Shown: positions 18,160 to 28,144, numbered from the stretch's first letter. The stretch: DNA of 64,000 bases from Vibrio pelagius (GCF_024347575.1 NZ_AP025503.1:1798001-1862000); one strand, 5' to 3'. Numbers and translations are program-made. The notes: generated by a model not told the origin, from the sequence alone.

Positions 18160-19002
18160 TTATGCCGTCGTTGTGTGCAACTGTTGCGACTGTTTCTTGG
18201 TCATAGAGATACGTCGTACAAGTGCAACGATAAACACTAGGCTTTGAATCAAAACAATAGTTGGCGCTGGTGCGCTATCGATATGGAAACTTAAATACGC
18301 ACCCAACACCATAGTCGAGAGGTTTACCACGCACGCAATCCATAGCATGCTTGAAAAACGCTTTACTAACAAAAACGCTATTGCACCGGGGGCGATAAGC
18401 AAGCTAATCGCTAAGATAAGGCCGATCGCGCTCAGCGTGGCAACAATCGTCAGCGAGAGAAAGGTTAGCAAGGTGTAGTGCAACACCGTCACATTCAATC
18501 CACTAACTTTAGCTTGAACTTCATCAAAAGAGTGCAAGAGGAAGTCTTTCCAGAACAATACAATACCTGTAACAACCACCACTGAGATAATCGCTGCGGT
18601 CGTTAGCTCTTGTGCATCCACACCCAACATGTTGCCAAACAGGATGTGATCTAGATGCGCCTGAGTATCTAACGCTACATAAAGCACAATCCCTAGTGCA
18701 AACATGCCTGAGAACACCACTCCCATCACCGTATCTTGTTTTATTCGAGAATTTTCGGCTAAGAAACCGGTCAAGAAACTACACAACATCCCAGCCAAAA
18801 ATGCGCCTAACAATAAAGGCAAACCCGTCACATACGCCAGAACAATCCCCGGCAGTACAGCATGGCTGACGGCATCCCCCATAAGGGCCCACCCTTTCAT
18901 CACTAAAAAACAAGACAATAGTGCCGTTGGCAACGCAACAATCAAACAGATCAGGAAAGCGTTCTGCATAAAGGGAAATTGGAATGGCAACAATAAATCC
19001 AT
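18160..19002 (-). CDS. sitD: Mn/Fe ABC transporter permease SitD
   Basis: A 280-residue inner-membrane permease of the ABC-3 (metal) family with about eight hydrophobic segments and the motif MGDAVSHAVLPGIVLAY, where the permease meets the ATPase. It pairs with SitC to form the transport channel for Mn(II)/Fe(II). The start is the ATG at 19002, whose AAGGAG ribosome site lies inside the end of sitC, so translation is coupled; the longer reading to 19056 is unlikely. Last gene of the sitABCD operon. Confidence 0.9.
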   Translation of the reverse strand: MDLLLPFQFPFMQNAFLICLIVALPTALLSCFLVMKGWALMGDAVSHAVLPGIVLAYVTGLPLLLGAFLAGMLCSFLTGFLAENSRIKQDTVMGVVFSGMFALGIVLYVALDTQAHLDHILFGNMLGVDAQELTTAAIISVVVVTGIVLFWKDFLLHSFDEVQAKVSGLNVTVLHYTLLTFLSLTIVATLSAIGLILAISLLIAPGAIAFLLVKRFSSMLWIACVVNLSTMVLGAYLSFHIDSAPAPTIVLIQSLVFIVALVRRISMTKKQSQQLHTTTA

Positions 19003-19003
19003 A

Positions 19004-19927
19004 CTAATACTCCTTTGCCAAAGATGAGTGCTCAAGTGGTGAATGAGAAGTGGCACGCTTGTCAGATCTTAGTCTCTTTGCTAGTGCCTTTTTCGCCCTC
19101 AAACGCGCAGCCAGATAACCATGCTTGGGAGCAAAGAAAAACGCCAAAAGGAAGATAATGGTTTGCAGACAAATGATAATGCCCCCTGTCGCTCCATCTA
19201 AGAAGAAACTGATGTAAGCGCCGGCAAAACTCGTTGTGCTGCCAATAACGACTGACACCAAAATCAATCGAGGAAAACGATCACAAAGCAGATATGCCGT
19301 GGCACCCGGCGTCACCACCATAGCAATCACCAACAGCGCTCCTACTGTTTGCATAGCAGCAACAATCGACGCTGATAAAAGAGTGAAGAAGATCGCCTTT
19401 AGAATACCCGGATTCAGACCTATGGATCTCGCATGGTTCTCATCAAAAAATGTCACCATAAGATCTTTCCACTTCGCCAATAAAACCACCAGCGTGACGA
19501 CACCAATCACGACTAACTGAAGCGTATCTTCAGGTGTAATCGCAAGAATGTTACCCATGGTGATGGTTTGAACGCTGACAGAGATGGGGTTGATTGAAAT
19601 AAGGAAAAGCCCAAGTGCGAAAAATGAAGTGAAGACTAAACCGATAATCACATCGATTTTTAAGCCAGATCGCTCAGACAAAAACAACATTGTGCCTGCC
19701 GCTATTCCTCCTGAGATAAAAGCACCGAAAGCAAAAGGAAGGCCAATTATATAAGCCAATGCGACACCCGGTACAACGGCATGCCCCAGAGCATCACCGA
19801 TTAAGGACCACCCTTTTAACATCAAATACGCAGACAGAAACGCACAAACACCACCTACTAACGCAGACACCCACATAGCATTAGTCATATAGCCATAGCC
19901 AAATGGTTGTAACAACAGATCCATCAT
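19004..19927 (-). CDS. sitC: Mn/Fe ABC transporter permease SitC
   Basis: A 307-residue ABC-3 permease with about eight to nine membrane segments and the motif [17 protein letters not shown]. It is longer than SitD because of a basic C-terminal tail (residues about 275-307, [13 protein letters not shown]). Its ATG overlaps the sitB stop (ATGA), a sign of coupled translation. Together with sitA, B and D it forms one transporter. Confidence 0.9.
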   Translation of the reverse strand: MMDLLLQPFGYGYMTNAMWVSALVGGVCAFLSAYLMLKGWSLIGDALGHAVVPGVALAYIIGLPFAFGAFISGGIAAGTMLFLSERSGLKIDVIIGLVFTSFFALGLFLISINPISVSVQTITMGNILAITPEDTLQLVVIGVVTLVVLLAKWKDLMVTFFDENHARSIGLNPGILKAIFFTLLSASIVAAMQTVGALLVIAMVVTPGATAYLLCDRFPRLILVSVVIGSTTSFAGAYISFFLDGATGGIIICLQTIIFLLAFFFAPKHGYLAARLRAKKALAKRLRSDKRATSHSPLEHSSLAKEY

Positions 19928-20859
19928 AATTGAGGCTCCGTCTTTTTGGTTGTTAACGCCTTACCGTCATACTGAATGAATGGTCGCTCATCGTCCGTAA
20001 GAATGGTCAGTTCCCTCGTATCTTCATCGTGATGAAGTGTATTGCCACCTAACTTGAAGTGTCTTAATGAGCCACCAAAAACGCGCTGTAGATTTTCCTC
20101 TGTGTACGTCGTTTCAATTGGTCCTGAAGCCAAAACTGTTTTGTTGACCATAATGGTTCTATCGCAGAACTCAGGCACAGAGCCAAGATTATGTGTCGAC
20201 ACCAACATTACATGTCCTTCATCACGAAGTGATTTGAGAAGGTCGATAATTTGATGTTCAGTTTTTACATCAACCCCAGTAAAAGGTTCATCCAGCAGAA
20301 TCACCTTGGCTTCTTGTGCCAATGCTCTCGCCAAAAACACGCGTTTCTTCTGACCTCCAGATAGCTCACCGATTTGACGCTTTCTAAATTCCAGCATATT
20401 GACTCGTTCAAGAGCCAGGTCGACCGCAAGATGATCAACATCTTTAGGCCTACGTAGCCAATTCATGTGACCGTAGCGTCCCATCATGACCACTTCTTCA
20501 ACCAAAACAGGGAAGCTCCAATCAATCTCTTCGGACTGAGGTACGTAAGACACCATGTTACTCTTGAGCGCTTTTTTAACGCTCTCACCCAGTATTTGGA
20601 TCTGCCCTTTAGACATAGGTACAAAGCCCATAATGGCTTTAAAAAGAGTCGACTTCCCTGCTCCATTTACACCAACTAGTGCCGTCACCGATCCTTGTGG
20701 AACGGTAAAGTCCGCATCATAAAGGGCCGTGTAACCATTACGATAAGTCACCGTTACATCACTCACTGAAATGCCAAGGCGTTCCTCATTTTTAACATCA
20801 TTCATAACAGGTGCTCTACTCCCAATATCTGTTTGATTGTGTCTAATGTTATTGGACAT
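19924..20859 (-). CDS. sitB: Mn/Fe ABC transporter ATP-binding protein SitB
   Basis: A 311-residue ATPase with Walker [10 protein letters not shown], the Q-loop in VPQSEEIDW, signature LSGGQKKR and Walker [13 protein letters not shown]. It drives metal import by the SitC/SitD permeases. The [11 protein letters not shown] stretch is typical of metal-type ABC proteins of the YfeB/SitB branch. It has an N-terminal extension of about 25 polar residues and a C-terminal extension of about 40. Confidence 0.92.
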   Translation of the reverse strand: MSNNIRHNQTDIGSRAPVMNDVKNEERLGISVSDVTVTYRNGYTALYDADFTVPQGSVTALVGVNGAGKSTLFKAIMGFVPMSKGQIQILGESVKKALKSNMVSYVPQSEEIDWSFPVLVEEVVMMGRYGHMNWLRRPKDVDHLAVDLALERVNMLEFRKRQIGELSGGQKKRVFLARALAQEAKVILLDEPFTGVDVKTEHQIIDLLKSLRDEGHVMLVSTHNLGSVPEFCDRTIMVNKTVLASGPIETTYTEENLQRVFGGSLRHFKLGGNTLHHDEDTRELTILTDDERPFIQYDGKALTTKKTEPQL

Positions 20860-20864
20860 GTGTC

Positions 20865-21758
20865 TTAGTTGGTCGCCGTAAGACCATTCACTACGGTAGT
20901 CGAGGTCACTTTTAACAGATCTAAATAAGTAGGAACCGGACCATCAGCCGTTGATAACGAATCGACAAACAATTCGCCGCCATACTGAGCACCAGTATCT
21001 CTTGCCACTTGTTTTGCTGGAGAGGTATTGACGGTTGATTCACAAAAGACAACCGGGATCTGGTTCTTTTTCACGCCATCAATCACCGAGCGTACCTGTT
21101 GTGGAGTACCGACTTGATCTGCATTCATCGGCCATAGGTACAGCTCTCTCAAGCCAAAATCTTTCGCAAGATAGCTAAACGCACCTTCGCACGTGACTAA
21201 CCAACGATTGCTGTCAGGGATCTGAGCGATTTGGTCTTTTAGAGGTTCGATTGTTGCTCTAAGTTTGGCTTTATAAGCAGCTGCGTTCTTTACATAAATC
21301 GCCGCATTATTTGGATCGTGCTCAGCAAATGCTTCTACGATGTTATCGATATAGATAAGCGCATTATCTAAGCCCATCCACGCATGCGGGTTTGGTTTAC
21401 CTTGATAAGAGCCCGAAGCGATAGGAATTGGGTTAATACCTTTAGTCAGCGTTACCGCCGGCACGTCTTTCATGTTTGATAGAAATTGCTCAAACCACAA
21501 TTCCAAATTCATCCCGTTCCACAGAATAAGATCAGCATCAGAAGCACGAACAATGTCTTTCGGTGTAGGTTCGTAACCATGAATCTCGGCACCCGGTTTT
21601 GTGACAGACACAACTTCAGCAGCGTCCCCTGCAACATTTGAAGCTATATCAGCTAAAACAGTAAAAGTAGTAACGACCTTCATCTTATCTTCTGCAGCAT
21701 TAACTAATGGCGCCATGGCCAAAAGCAGCGCCGAAGCAGCCACCGCGAGTTTTTTCAT
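20865..21758 (-). CDS. sitA: Mn/Fe ABC transporter substrate-binding protein SitA
   Basis: A 297-residue periplasmic binding protein with a clear signal peptide ([21 protein letters not shown]). It has the metal ligands and motifs of the YfeA/SitA branch: [42 protein letters not shown] and [12 protein letters not shown]. That branch binds Mn(II) and Fe(II) rather than zinc; it has no His-rich loop as in ZnuA. The ATG at 21758 gives the correct signal peptide. A Fur box lies about 95 bp upstream. Confidence 0.94.
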   Translation of the reverse strand: MKKLAVAASALLLAMAPLVNAAEDKMKVVTTFTVLADIASNVAGDAAEVVSVTKPGAEIHGYEPTPKDIVRASDADLILWNGMNLELWFEQFLSNMKDVPAVTLTKGINPIPIASGSYQGKPNPHAWMGLDNALIYIDNIVEAFAEHDPNNAAIYVKNAAAYKAKLRATIEPLKDQIAQIPDSNRWLVTCEGAFSYLAKDFGLRELYLWPMNADQVGTPQQVRSVIDGVKKNQIPVVFCESTVNTSPAKQVARDTGAQYGGELFVDSLSTADGPVPTYLDLLKVTSTTVVNGLTATN

Positions 21759-21850
21759 ACCTGTCTCCTCGAGGGTAGGAATCTTTAACATTCGGTACAA
21801 ACACATCCACGCTTGTGCGATTTGTTCGTATTTTTAATACATACTAATGC

Positions 21851-21868
21851 GAACAATTCTCATTATCA
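21851..21868 (-). promoter_or_regulatory. Fur-box-like operator of sitABCD
   Basis: Read on the minus strand the site is TGATAATGAGAATTGTTC, close to the Fur consensus GATAATGATAATCATTATC in its left and centre parts. It lies about 95 bp upstream of sitA, so repression of the operon by Fe-loaded Fur is likely. No separate MntR site was recognised. Confidence 0.6.
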
Positions 21869-22070
21869 ACGTTAATTTTTGACAAACATTCAGAGATACC
21901 TCGCCCGTTTTTCGTTAAACAAGCACTATCGAACGTGTATCATTTGGTAGTATCGACTTACAAAACAGACTTAAAAGAACTAAAGAAAGGCACTAAGAAG
22001 CGATACAATGCTGATACCACACACCAGTGGCACAAGCTTCCTATTTACAAGAACCAAAAAGTAACGATAC

Positions 22071-22565
22071 ATGTCCAAAGAACCAGGCTTCACCACAGAG
22101 TACACCCTAGACAAAACTTTCTTTGCAGAATGCTACGACCAAACTAGCATGCCTACGCAGTTTCCTAAGGCCTACATAAAGGCTTTCCTGTTCCTTATTT
22201 TTGGTTGGGTTTTACTCGAATTTGAGCTGTTACCTGGCGGTTATGTAGGCTGGTTCTTTATTGTGTTGAGTGTGATTGAAGCGTTCAGTGTTTACTGTAA
22301 AAGAACATGGTGGTTGTGGCGTCAAAGAATCAGCTCTGGTTCGGGCAGCAAGGTAGTGTTTAAAGGCGACTTAAATGGAGTAAGTTACAAAAACTATAAA
22401 ACGACGAACACTATCAAGTGGAGCCAAATCGACAAGCTTGAGCAGACTGAACTGGGTCTTATCATCCATATTGGTAAACAGCGCCAATACGTGAGCAAGT
22501 CATGTTTGAATGATGATGCAATAGCGTTCATGGTTGAACAGCACGAAGCAGCTAAAACAAACTAA
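22071..22565 (+). CDS. YcxB-like inner-membrane protein
   Basis: A 164-residue protein with two adjacent hydrophobic segments (about residues 34-50 and 57-75) and a C-terminal cytoplasmic domain of about 75 residues ending in QRQYVSKSCLNDD. The order (short N-terminus, two membrane segments, beta-rich tail) matches YcxB-like proteins of unknown function. The ATG at 22071 follows a short upstream region; a good terminator follows at 22575. Confidence 0.6.
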   Translation: MSKEPGFTTEYTLDKTFFAECYDQTSMPTQFPKAYIKAFLFLIFGWVLLEFELLPGGYVGWFFIVLSVIEAFSVYCKRTWWLWRQRISSGSGSKVVFKGDLNGVSYKNYKTTNTIKWSQIDKLEQTELGLIIHIGKQRQYVSKSCLNDDAIAFMVEQHEAAKTN

Positions 22566-22574
22566 TTTCTATCA

Positions 22575-22604
22575 ATGCCCGCCCTTTTGGGTGGGCATTT
22601 TTCT
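22575..22604 (+). terminator. Rho-independent terminator
   Basis: AATGCCCGCC pairs with GGTGGGCATT and is followed by a T run. It closes the YcxB-like gene. Confidence 0.85.
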
Positions 22605-22633
22605 TTGTGCTGAATACAGTTATCCCCTACCTA

Positions 22634-23533
22634 TTATTCCGTTGGGCTTGATTGGCCTTGTAGATGCTCGATAAACGCAGGGACCTTCTTTGCTATATGT
22701 TTTCTTGATGAATAGAAAGCATATAGCACTAAGTCTTCAGGTTTGTATTCAAGTTCAACAACCTCTAACTCACCAGCGCTAATTTGCTCTCGACATAATT
22801 CGCTCGGAAGTATCGCAAAGCCCAAACCTGCTAATGCTCCGGCTAACGCCAGTTGTCCACTATTCACCTTAAATACCGACTTTACTCGCTGTGTCACCAG
22901 TTCATCTTCGTTGCTCTTAAATACCCAAGGCGTCCCGTTGAGTGCCGTAAAGCTGGTAATACAAGGTACATGCTTTAAGTCAGTCACCTGATTTGGTTTA
23001 GCGCAGCTTTGTAGGAGCTTCGGAGATGCAACTACAATACTCGGCCAACGCTTGATCTCGCGCGCAATCCAGTTGTTGTCTTCAAGCTTTCCACGGTGGA
23101 AACTCAAAATCACATCGAAACCATCCAAGAAATCCTCTTTAGGGCTGATGCTAGTATCACAACACAACGAAACCGCAGGATGCTTAGTACAAAAGGATAC
23201 GACTGCTTGGGCGAGTTGTGGTGAATCAGGCATCAGAACATTGAGCTGGCCGATCACCTCCCGTGAGTGTTGCGTCACTTCTTCAAGTGCGTCGTTCAGC
23301 TTGTCCAGTAGCGGCTGAGTTCGTAAATAAAGTTGCTCCCCTACTTCAGTTGGGGCAATACGGCGAGTGGTTCGTTCAAACAACCGAGTATCCAGCTGAC
23401 TCTCCAATAACGCAATGTGACGGCTCACATTTGAAGTTGGTAAACATAAGAACTCCGCGGCTCGCTTAAAACTATTGTTCTCATAAACGCAGTGAAATGT
23501 CTTAAGCCATAGTTGATCAATTTTTTCCAGCAT
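22634..23533 (-). CDS. LysR-family regulator of the divergent accD paralogue
   Basis: A 299-residue LysR protein: helix-turn-helix near residues 18-40 (SFKRAAEFLCLPTSNVSRHI), then the effector-binding domain. It is transcribed away from the accD-like gene, with 126 bp between the starts, so it very likely regulates that gene. If the AccD paralogue is an antibiotic-insensitive isoform, this regulator could sense inhibition of fatty-acid synthesis; that is speculation. Confidence 0.88.
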   Translation of the reverse strand: MLEKIDQLWLKTFHCVYENNSFKRAAEFLCLPTSNVSRHIALLESQLDTRLFERTTRRIAPTEVGEQLYLRTQPLLDKLNDALEEVTQHSREVIGQLNVLMPDSPQLAQAVVSFCTKHPAVSLCCDTSISPKEDFLDGFDVILSFHRGKLEDNNWIAREIKRWPSIVVASPKLLQSCAKPNQVTDLKHVPCITSFTALNGTPWVFKSNEDELVTQRVKSVFKVNSGQLALAGALAGLGFAILPSELCREQISAGELEVVELEYKPEDLVLYAFYSSRKHIAKKVPAFIEHLQGQSSPTE

Positions 23534-23659
23534 CTCGTAGTCTCACATATAGATATAATCCCGAATTATTGGATTATTAGACCAATAATTGACACTTTAT
23601 TACCAAAAGCTGGCTTATACAATATCAAGCATTCAAAGTAGCAAAAACGAGATTTTATT

Positions 23660-24520
23660 GTGAGTTGGTTAGAAAAACTATTAGATAAGAATAACTTAAT
23701 CAGTAACCGCAGGGCCTCAGTCCCTGAAGGCGTTTGGACTAAGTGCCCTTGCTGCGACCAAATTTTGTATCGCATCGCGCTGACAGAGAATTTAGAGGTG
23801 TGCCCCAAATGTAACCATCACATGCGAATGTCAGCACGCAGCAGATTAGACAGCTTTTTAGATCAGGGAGTGCGAACGGAGCTCGGAAAACAAATGCAGC
23901 CACAAGATCTACTCAAATTCAAAGATAAAAAGCGCTATTCAGAGCGTATAGCTCTAGCCCAAAAGATCACCGGTGAGAATGACGCATTGGTTGCAATGCA
24001 AGGCGAGCTGTTAGGAGTTCCTATTGTCGCATGCGCTTTCGAGTTTTCGTTTATGGCAGGTTCAATGGGTTCAGTAGTTGGTGCGCGTTTTGTTGAAGCA
24101 GTTGACACGGCAATTAAAGCCAATTGCGGTTTAGTTTGTTTTTCCGCTTGTGGTGGCGCGCGGATGCAAGAGTCATTGATCGCGTTAATGCAGATGGCAA
24201 AAACCAGCGCTGCGCTAAAACGACTATCTACAGCAAGACTTCCCTACATTTCAGTACTCACCGACCAAACCTTCGGTGGTGTTTCGGCAAGCTTGGCAAT
24301 GCTTGGTGACATTAACATCGGAGAGCCCAAAGCTCGAATTGGGTTTGCTGGCCGCAGAGTGATTGAACAAACAGTGCGTGAAAAATTACCCGAAGGCTTT
24401 CAACAGAGCGAATTCTTATTAGATCACGGCGCACTCGACATGATTGTCGAAAGACATGACATGCGAGAACGCGTAGCCAAACTCATAGCGATGATGACCA
24501 ATACACAAGTTCGAAGATAG
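23660..24520 (+). CDS. Second acetyl-CoA carboxylase carboxyltransferase beta subunit (AccD paralogue)
   Basis: A 286-residue protein that starts at GTG 23660 and follows the AccD pattern: N-terminal zinc ribbon (C29, C32, C48, C51), then the crotonase-like carboxyltransferase domain. With AccA it would transfer carboxyl from biotin to acetyl-CoA to make malonyl-CoA. It is diverged at normally fixed sites: [13 protein letters not shown] instead of the usual SASGGARMQEA, and [11 protein letters not shown] instead of TDPTMGGVSAS. Phe205 stands where E. coli has Met203. It lacks the C-terminal tail of about 15-20 residues. The usual accD (beside folC in gamma-proteobacteria) should be elsewhere in the genome, so this is probably a conditional isoform. 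Confidence 0.88.
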   Translation: MSWLEKLLDKNNLISNRRASVPEGVWTKCPCCDQILYRIALTENLEVCPKCNHHMRMSARSRLDSFLDQGVRTELGKQMQPQDLLKFKDKKRYSERIALAQKITGENDALVAMQGELLGVPIVACAFEFSFMAGSMGSVVGARFVEAVDTAIKANCGLVCFSACGGARMQESLIALMQMAKTSAALKRLSTARLPYISVLTDQTFGGVSASLAMLGDINIGEPKARIGFAGRRVIEQTVREKLPEGFQQSEFLLDHGALDMIVERHDMRERVAKLIAMMTNTQVRR

Positions 24521-24876
24521 GTATTCTAAACAGTGGACCCAATCCTTATTCGGAAAAAGTACCGCTTTCAAAAACACTTATGGCAGCTCAATACTTGTGA
24601 TACTGGGGCGCTCTCAGCAGACCCAGTACACTCTTGAAGTTCTTTTTTGTGTCACAATCACGCCTTCAGTGAAGGAAAGTCTTCCGTATCACCGTTTTGA
24701 CCATGCTAAGTGTTGGTGAGGCACAAGTGCAGATCGACCCGCCGTTTTATCTGACTGTCATCAACTTTATGTACTTTGGTATAACAAATAACACAAAATA
24801 TTTGAGCGAACGTTCAGGTACTATCTGAATTTCTACTATAGTTGACAGGTAAAAGAACTCACAACAAGGAAAAGTT
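24521..24876. other. Intergenic region, no gene seen
   Basis: A 356-bp gap between the accD paralogue and the dienelactone hydrolase gene. It must contain the hydrolase promoter; no terminator with a strong T run and no known operator was recognised. Confidence 0.5.
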
Positions 24877-25785
24877 ATGAATCAAAATGCCGAATCGCAA
24901 TCAGTACAAACTCGATCTATCCCACAAGAAGCCTTTGACTGGTATGACGAATACGCGCACGGGCTGATTGATCGTCGAGAGTTTATGGCTCGTCTATCAG
25001 GGTTAGCTGTTGTTGGTTTAACCATGACAACATTAACTTCTGCACTGATTCCCAATTACGCTAAGGCAGAGCAAGTCTCGTTCAATGATCCATCCATCAA
25101 AGCCACCTATGAAACCTTCCCTTCCCCAAAAGGACATGGAGAAGGCCGTGGTTACTTGGTCGTACCTACAGAGTTAAAAGATAACGCACCTGTGGTATTA
25201 GTTGTCCATGAAAATAGAGGCTTAAATCCATATATAAAGGATGTAGCAAGACGTCTTGCAACGGCAGGATTCATTGCCTTTGCTCCTGATGCGCTCCATT
25301 CACTTGGCGGGTATCCAGGTAATGACGATGAAGGTCGAGCGATGCAGAAATCCCTGTCGAGAGACAAAATTGAAGAGGATTTTATTGCAGCAGCGAACTT
25401 TTTAAAGTCTCATGAAAAAAGTAACGGAAAGCTTGGTGCTGTCGGCTTCTGCTTTGGTGGTTACATCGTGAATATGTTGGCAGCCGTCATACCAGATCAA
25501 CTCAATGCTGGTGTTCCATTTTATGGTACTCCTGCAGCCCCAGACTTAAGAAAAAACGTTAAAGGGCCACTACTCATACAGTTTGCCGGAATCGATAAAC
25601 GAGTTAATGCGACATGGCCAGACTATGAAGCTGAACTGAAAAAGATTGGGGCAGAATACACCGCTTACATCTATGAAGGTGTGAACCACGGTTTTCACAA
25701 CGATTCAACAGGTCGATACGCGAAAGAAGAAGCAGAGTTAGCATGGGCTCGGACACTCGAGTTTTTCAGCAATAAACTCTCTTAA
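24877..25785 (+). CDS. Dienelactone hydrolase family protein with Tat-like signal
   Basis: A 302-residue alpha/beta hydrolase. The triad is Cys192 (GFCFGG), Asp240 and His271 (VNHGFHN), the pattern of dienelactone hydrolases. The N-terminus carries RREFMARLSGLAVVG followed by a hydrophobic run and AKA near residue 63, resembling a twin-arginine signal, so export as a folded enzyme is possible; E. coli YghX is organised similarly. The substrate is not known. Single gene with a terminator at 25851. Confidence 0.85.
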   Translation: MNQNAESQSVQTRSIPQEAFDWYDEYAHGLIDRREFMARLSGLAVVGLTMTTLTSALIPNYAKAEQVSFNDPSIKATYETFPSPKGHGEGRGYLVVPTELKDNAPVVLVVHENRGLNPYIKDVARRLATAGFIAFAPDALHSLGGYPGNDDEGRAMQKSLSRDKIEEDFIAAANFLKSHEKSNGKLGAVGFCFGGYIVNMLAAVIPDQLNAGVPFYGTPAAPDLRKNVKGPLLIQFAGIDKRVNATWPDYEAELKKIGAEYTAYIYEGVNHGFHNDSTGRYAKEEAELAWARTLEFFSNKLS

Positions 25786-25850
25786 TTTGGTTATGAATTA
25801 GCTTGTTTCTGTTCAGTTAACCGCGAGCTAATTCACCCGGCTTCAAAGCA

Positions 25851-25878
25851 ACAAGACCTCACATCTGCGAGGTCTTGT
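25851..25878. terminator. Bidirectional terminator
   Basis: The perfect stem ACAAGACCTC / GAGGTCTTGT lies between the convergent hydrolase and alginate lyase genes. Confidence 0.8.
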
Positions 25879-25902
25879 ATTGATTCATTAAATCACAAAT
25901 GA

Positions 25903-26766
25903 TTAACGAATTACCGGCTCGCTTTCTACCGAATACGTTAGCTTGTAAAAATGAGCTTCACTTTCTCCGTTCTTAAACTGGTTATAAACACCGGCTTTGA
26001 AATAGCTTTTCTTCTCATTCCAATATGTGATGTCGTGGTTGATGGCCGTTTTATCGTTATGATTAATGATCAACTTGTTACCACCAACATAGATATCAAA
26101 CTTGTCTGTACCTTCTTTGGCGATTGGTGCAATTGGTAGCTTAAAATACGCATTTTTACACTCTTCTGTGCCCTTATTGCCACTCTTCGAACCACAGTTC
26201 ACAGCATTGTTCTTAATTACAGCCCAGTACCAATCGTTCTTGCCACTACGTTCAGCTTCATAAACTACGCGCACTAGTGGGTGTGGAATATAACCTTCTC
26301 CAGACACACCGTCAGGGAAATCAGCAGAGACACTACCCGCATTATGTACTTGAAGGTATGTGATCGCATCATTCTTCGCTTTGTCCGTGTTAGCTACTGA
26401 CGCGCGTGGGTTGATTGGCTTAATTTCTGCGCCCAAATGATAGTATTTATCGGCCTCACCGACATTAAAGTTTTTGTAGATGCGTACTTCACTACGATTT
26501 TTGTAACCAGGCATTTTAAACACAAGCGCTTCCGATGCTTTGTCTACGTAAAAGCTATCAAGCACCAAACCATCGAACTCTCCGTTTAAAGCATACTCCG
26601 ACTTATTTCCCGATTTTCCTTCGGGATCAGACGCCTGAAGCTTAGACACTTTTAATACATCTTGAAATTGTTCGTAGTCTGCTGGAGCAGCCTTATCTGA
26701 AGCATTTGCGCCAAACGCTAAAGATACCGCAGCTGCCAAGAAACAAGTTTTGAATATGTTTTTCAT
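25903..26766 (-). CDS. Alginate lyase, polysaccharide lyase family 7
   Basis: A 287-residue secreted enzyme with a signal peptide ending near ANA (about residue 22). The three PL7 active-site motifs are present: RSEVR (91-95), LQVH (138-141, the usual Q-I/V-H) and YFKAGVYNQ (255-263). It cleaves alginate by beta-elimination, with the His of QVH and the Tyr of YNQ as catalytic residues. QVH rather than QIH is often linked to polyM preference, but that is not decisive. There is no carbohydrate-binding module, so it is a single-domain lyase. A CRP-like site lies 165 bp upstream. The start is the ATG at 26766, not 26793. Confidence 0.93.
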   Translation of the reverse strand: MKNIFKTCFLAAAVSLAFGANASDKAAPADYEQFQDVLKVSKLQASDPEGKSGNKSEYALNGEFDGLVLDSFYVDKASEALVFKMPGYKNRSEVRIYKNFNVGEADKYYHLGAEIKPINPRASVANTDKAKNDAITYLQVHNAGSVSADFPDGVSGEGYIPHPLVRVVYEAERSGKNDWYWAVIKNNAVNCGSKSGNKGTEECKNAYFKLPIAPIAKEGTDKFDIYVGGNKLIINHNDKTAINHDITYWNEKKSYFKAGVYNQFKNGESEAHFYKLTYSVESEPVIR

Positions 26767-26929
26767 GTTTTTAACTACCCTATTAATCGACACTCTCTGA
26801 TAAAAAGCTTCAATCAGAAAGAGTCACATCGTTGTGAACTCCTATAGTTTGAATTGTATTCACACAATCACTCACTTACTGTGATCTAGCACTATTGTAT
26901 TACTTAAAAAGAGATAAAACGTTCAGGCA

Positions 26930-26943
26930 GTGAGATAAATCAC
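26930..26943. promoter_or_regulatory. CRP-like site upstream of the alginate lyase gene
   Basis: GTGAGATAAATCAC matches the GTGA-N6-TCAC core of a CRP site. It lies 165 bp before the lyase start. Another TGTGA half lies near 26880. Catabolite control of alginate use is common in vibrios. Confidence 0.5.
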
Positions 26944-27286
26944 ATTAGAATTGTGAATAGAGTATTGCCCAATATTTGAAATGGCGCGTATACCTCTAAC
27001 TTAATGTGAAATATGTGATGTTTACGTTCTCTAGCTTTTAAGTCGGAAAACCTATCACTTAACGATTGAAAACTGTTCAAGGTTAAAAGCGTGTTGTGAT
27101 TGGGCAAGTCACAATAGCTTCAACAGTTCATTAGGATTATTAAAATACAATAATATTTTTCTGTTAAGTTGGCTACGAAAGCCTATCTAACCCTATTCCT
27201 GAGAAACATATTGACCCGATCGCATAATTAGATAATATAGACGTCCAGACACCTAAATGTCTTTTGGTTAATTAAATGGAGTTATC
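26944..27286. other. Intergenic region upstream of the MetQ-like gene
   Basis: No gene is seen in this AT-rich stretch. It must hold the promoter of the MetQ-like gene. No S-box or other methionine riboswitch was recognised. Confidence 0.45.
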
Positions 27287-28090
27287 ATGATCAGCTACAA
27301 AAAAATCACCGCATCCCTGCTAACATTAGCATTCATATTCGGCGTAACAGGATGTGGAAACAAAGACGAGGCTGTCATCAAGATTGGGGCGACAGTTGGC
27401 CCACATGCGCAAGTGGTGCAGGCAGTGGCGAAAGAAGCGGCGAAGCAAGGGATCAACATTGAACTGGTCGAATTCTCAGACTACATCACACCCAATGCCG
27501 CATTAGAGGATGGTAGTATCCAGCTGAACAGTTACCAACACCAGCCATTTCTCGACAACTATAACAACAATCACGATAGTAAACTGGTCTCCATCGGACG
27601 TTCAATTTTGATGCGAATGGGTATCTACTCTAACAAGTACACTTCGCTTGATTCTATCCCAGACAACGCGCGAATCGCGATTCCAAACGACCCAACGAAC
27701 GGTGGGCGCGGGCTATTACTGCTTGAAGATGCTGGGCTGATTTCATTAAAAGAAAACGTTGGTTTCAAAGCATCGTTAAGCGATATTGTTAGCAACCCAA
27801 AGAACATTCGATTTGTTGAGGTGGATGCAGCTCAGTTACCTCGCTCGCTTGATGATGTAGATGCAGCAGCAATCACTATGAACTACGTTATGTCTGCTGG
27901 ACTCGACCCTAAGAAACAAGGGATTTACTTAGAGAACAAAGACGCACCTCTAGCCGTGATGGTGGTGGCAACGCGAGAAGAAGATAAAAATAATGAGACG
28001 TATAAAAAGATCATCTCAATTTATCACTCGCAAGAGATCAACGATTTTCTAGCCAGTACTTTCAAAGGCACCATAGAAGCCGCCAATTAA
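27287..28090 (+). CDS. MetQ/NlpA family substrate-binding lipoprotein, orphan
   Basis: A 267-residue lipoprotein with lipobox FGVTGC and the NlpA/MetQ signatures: IKIGATVGPHAQVV, SYQHQPFLDNY, IAIPNDPTNGGRGLLLLE and DVDAAAITMNYVMSAGL. Such proteins bind methionine or a related amino acid for MetN/MetI importers. No metN or metI lies nearby, so it is an orphan that may serve a transporter encoded elsewhere. The ATG is preceded by ATGGAGTTATC with a good GGAG. Confidence 0.88.
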   Translation: MISYKKITASLLTLAFIFGVTGCGNKDEAVIKIGATVGPHAQVVQAVAKEAAKQGINIELVEFSDYITPNAALEDGSIQLNSYQHQPFLDNYNNNHDSKLVSIGRSILMRMGIYSNKYTSLDSIPDNARIAIPNDPTNGGRGLLLLEDAGLISLKENVGFKASLSDIVSNPKNIRFVEVDAAQLPRSLDDVDAAAITMNYVMSAGLDPKKQGIYLENKDAPLAVMVVATREEDKNNETYKKIISIYHSQEINDFLASTFKGTIEAAN

Positions 28091-28112
28091 GCTAAAGCGT
28101 TCATCTTAACTT

Positions 28113-28144
28113 TGGCGTTGTCTGCTACTCAGTAGACAACGCCA
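28113..28144. terminator. Strong hairpin after the MetQ-like gene
   Basis: TGGCGTTGTCTGCT pairs almost perfectly with AGTAGACAACGCCA, but there is no T run on either side, so it is a strong hairpin of uncertain terminator activity. Confidence 0.55.
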
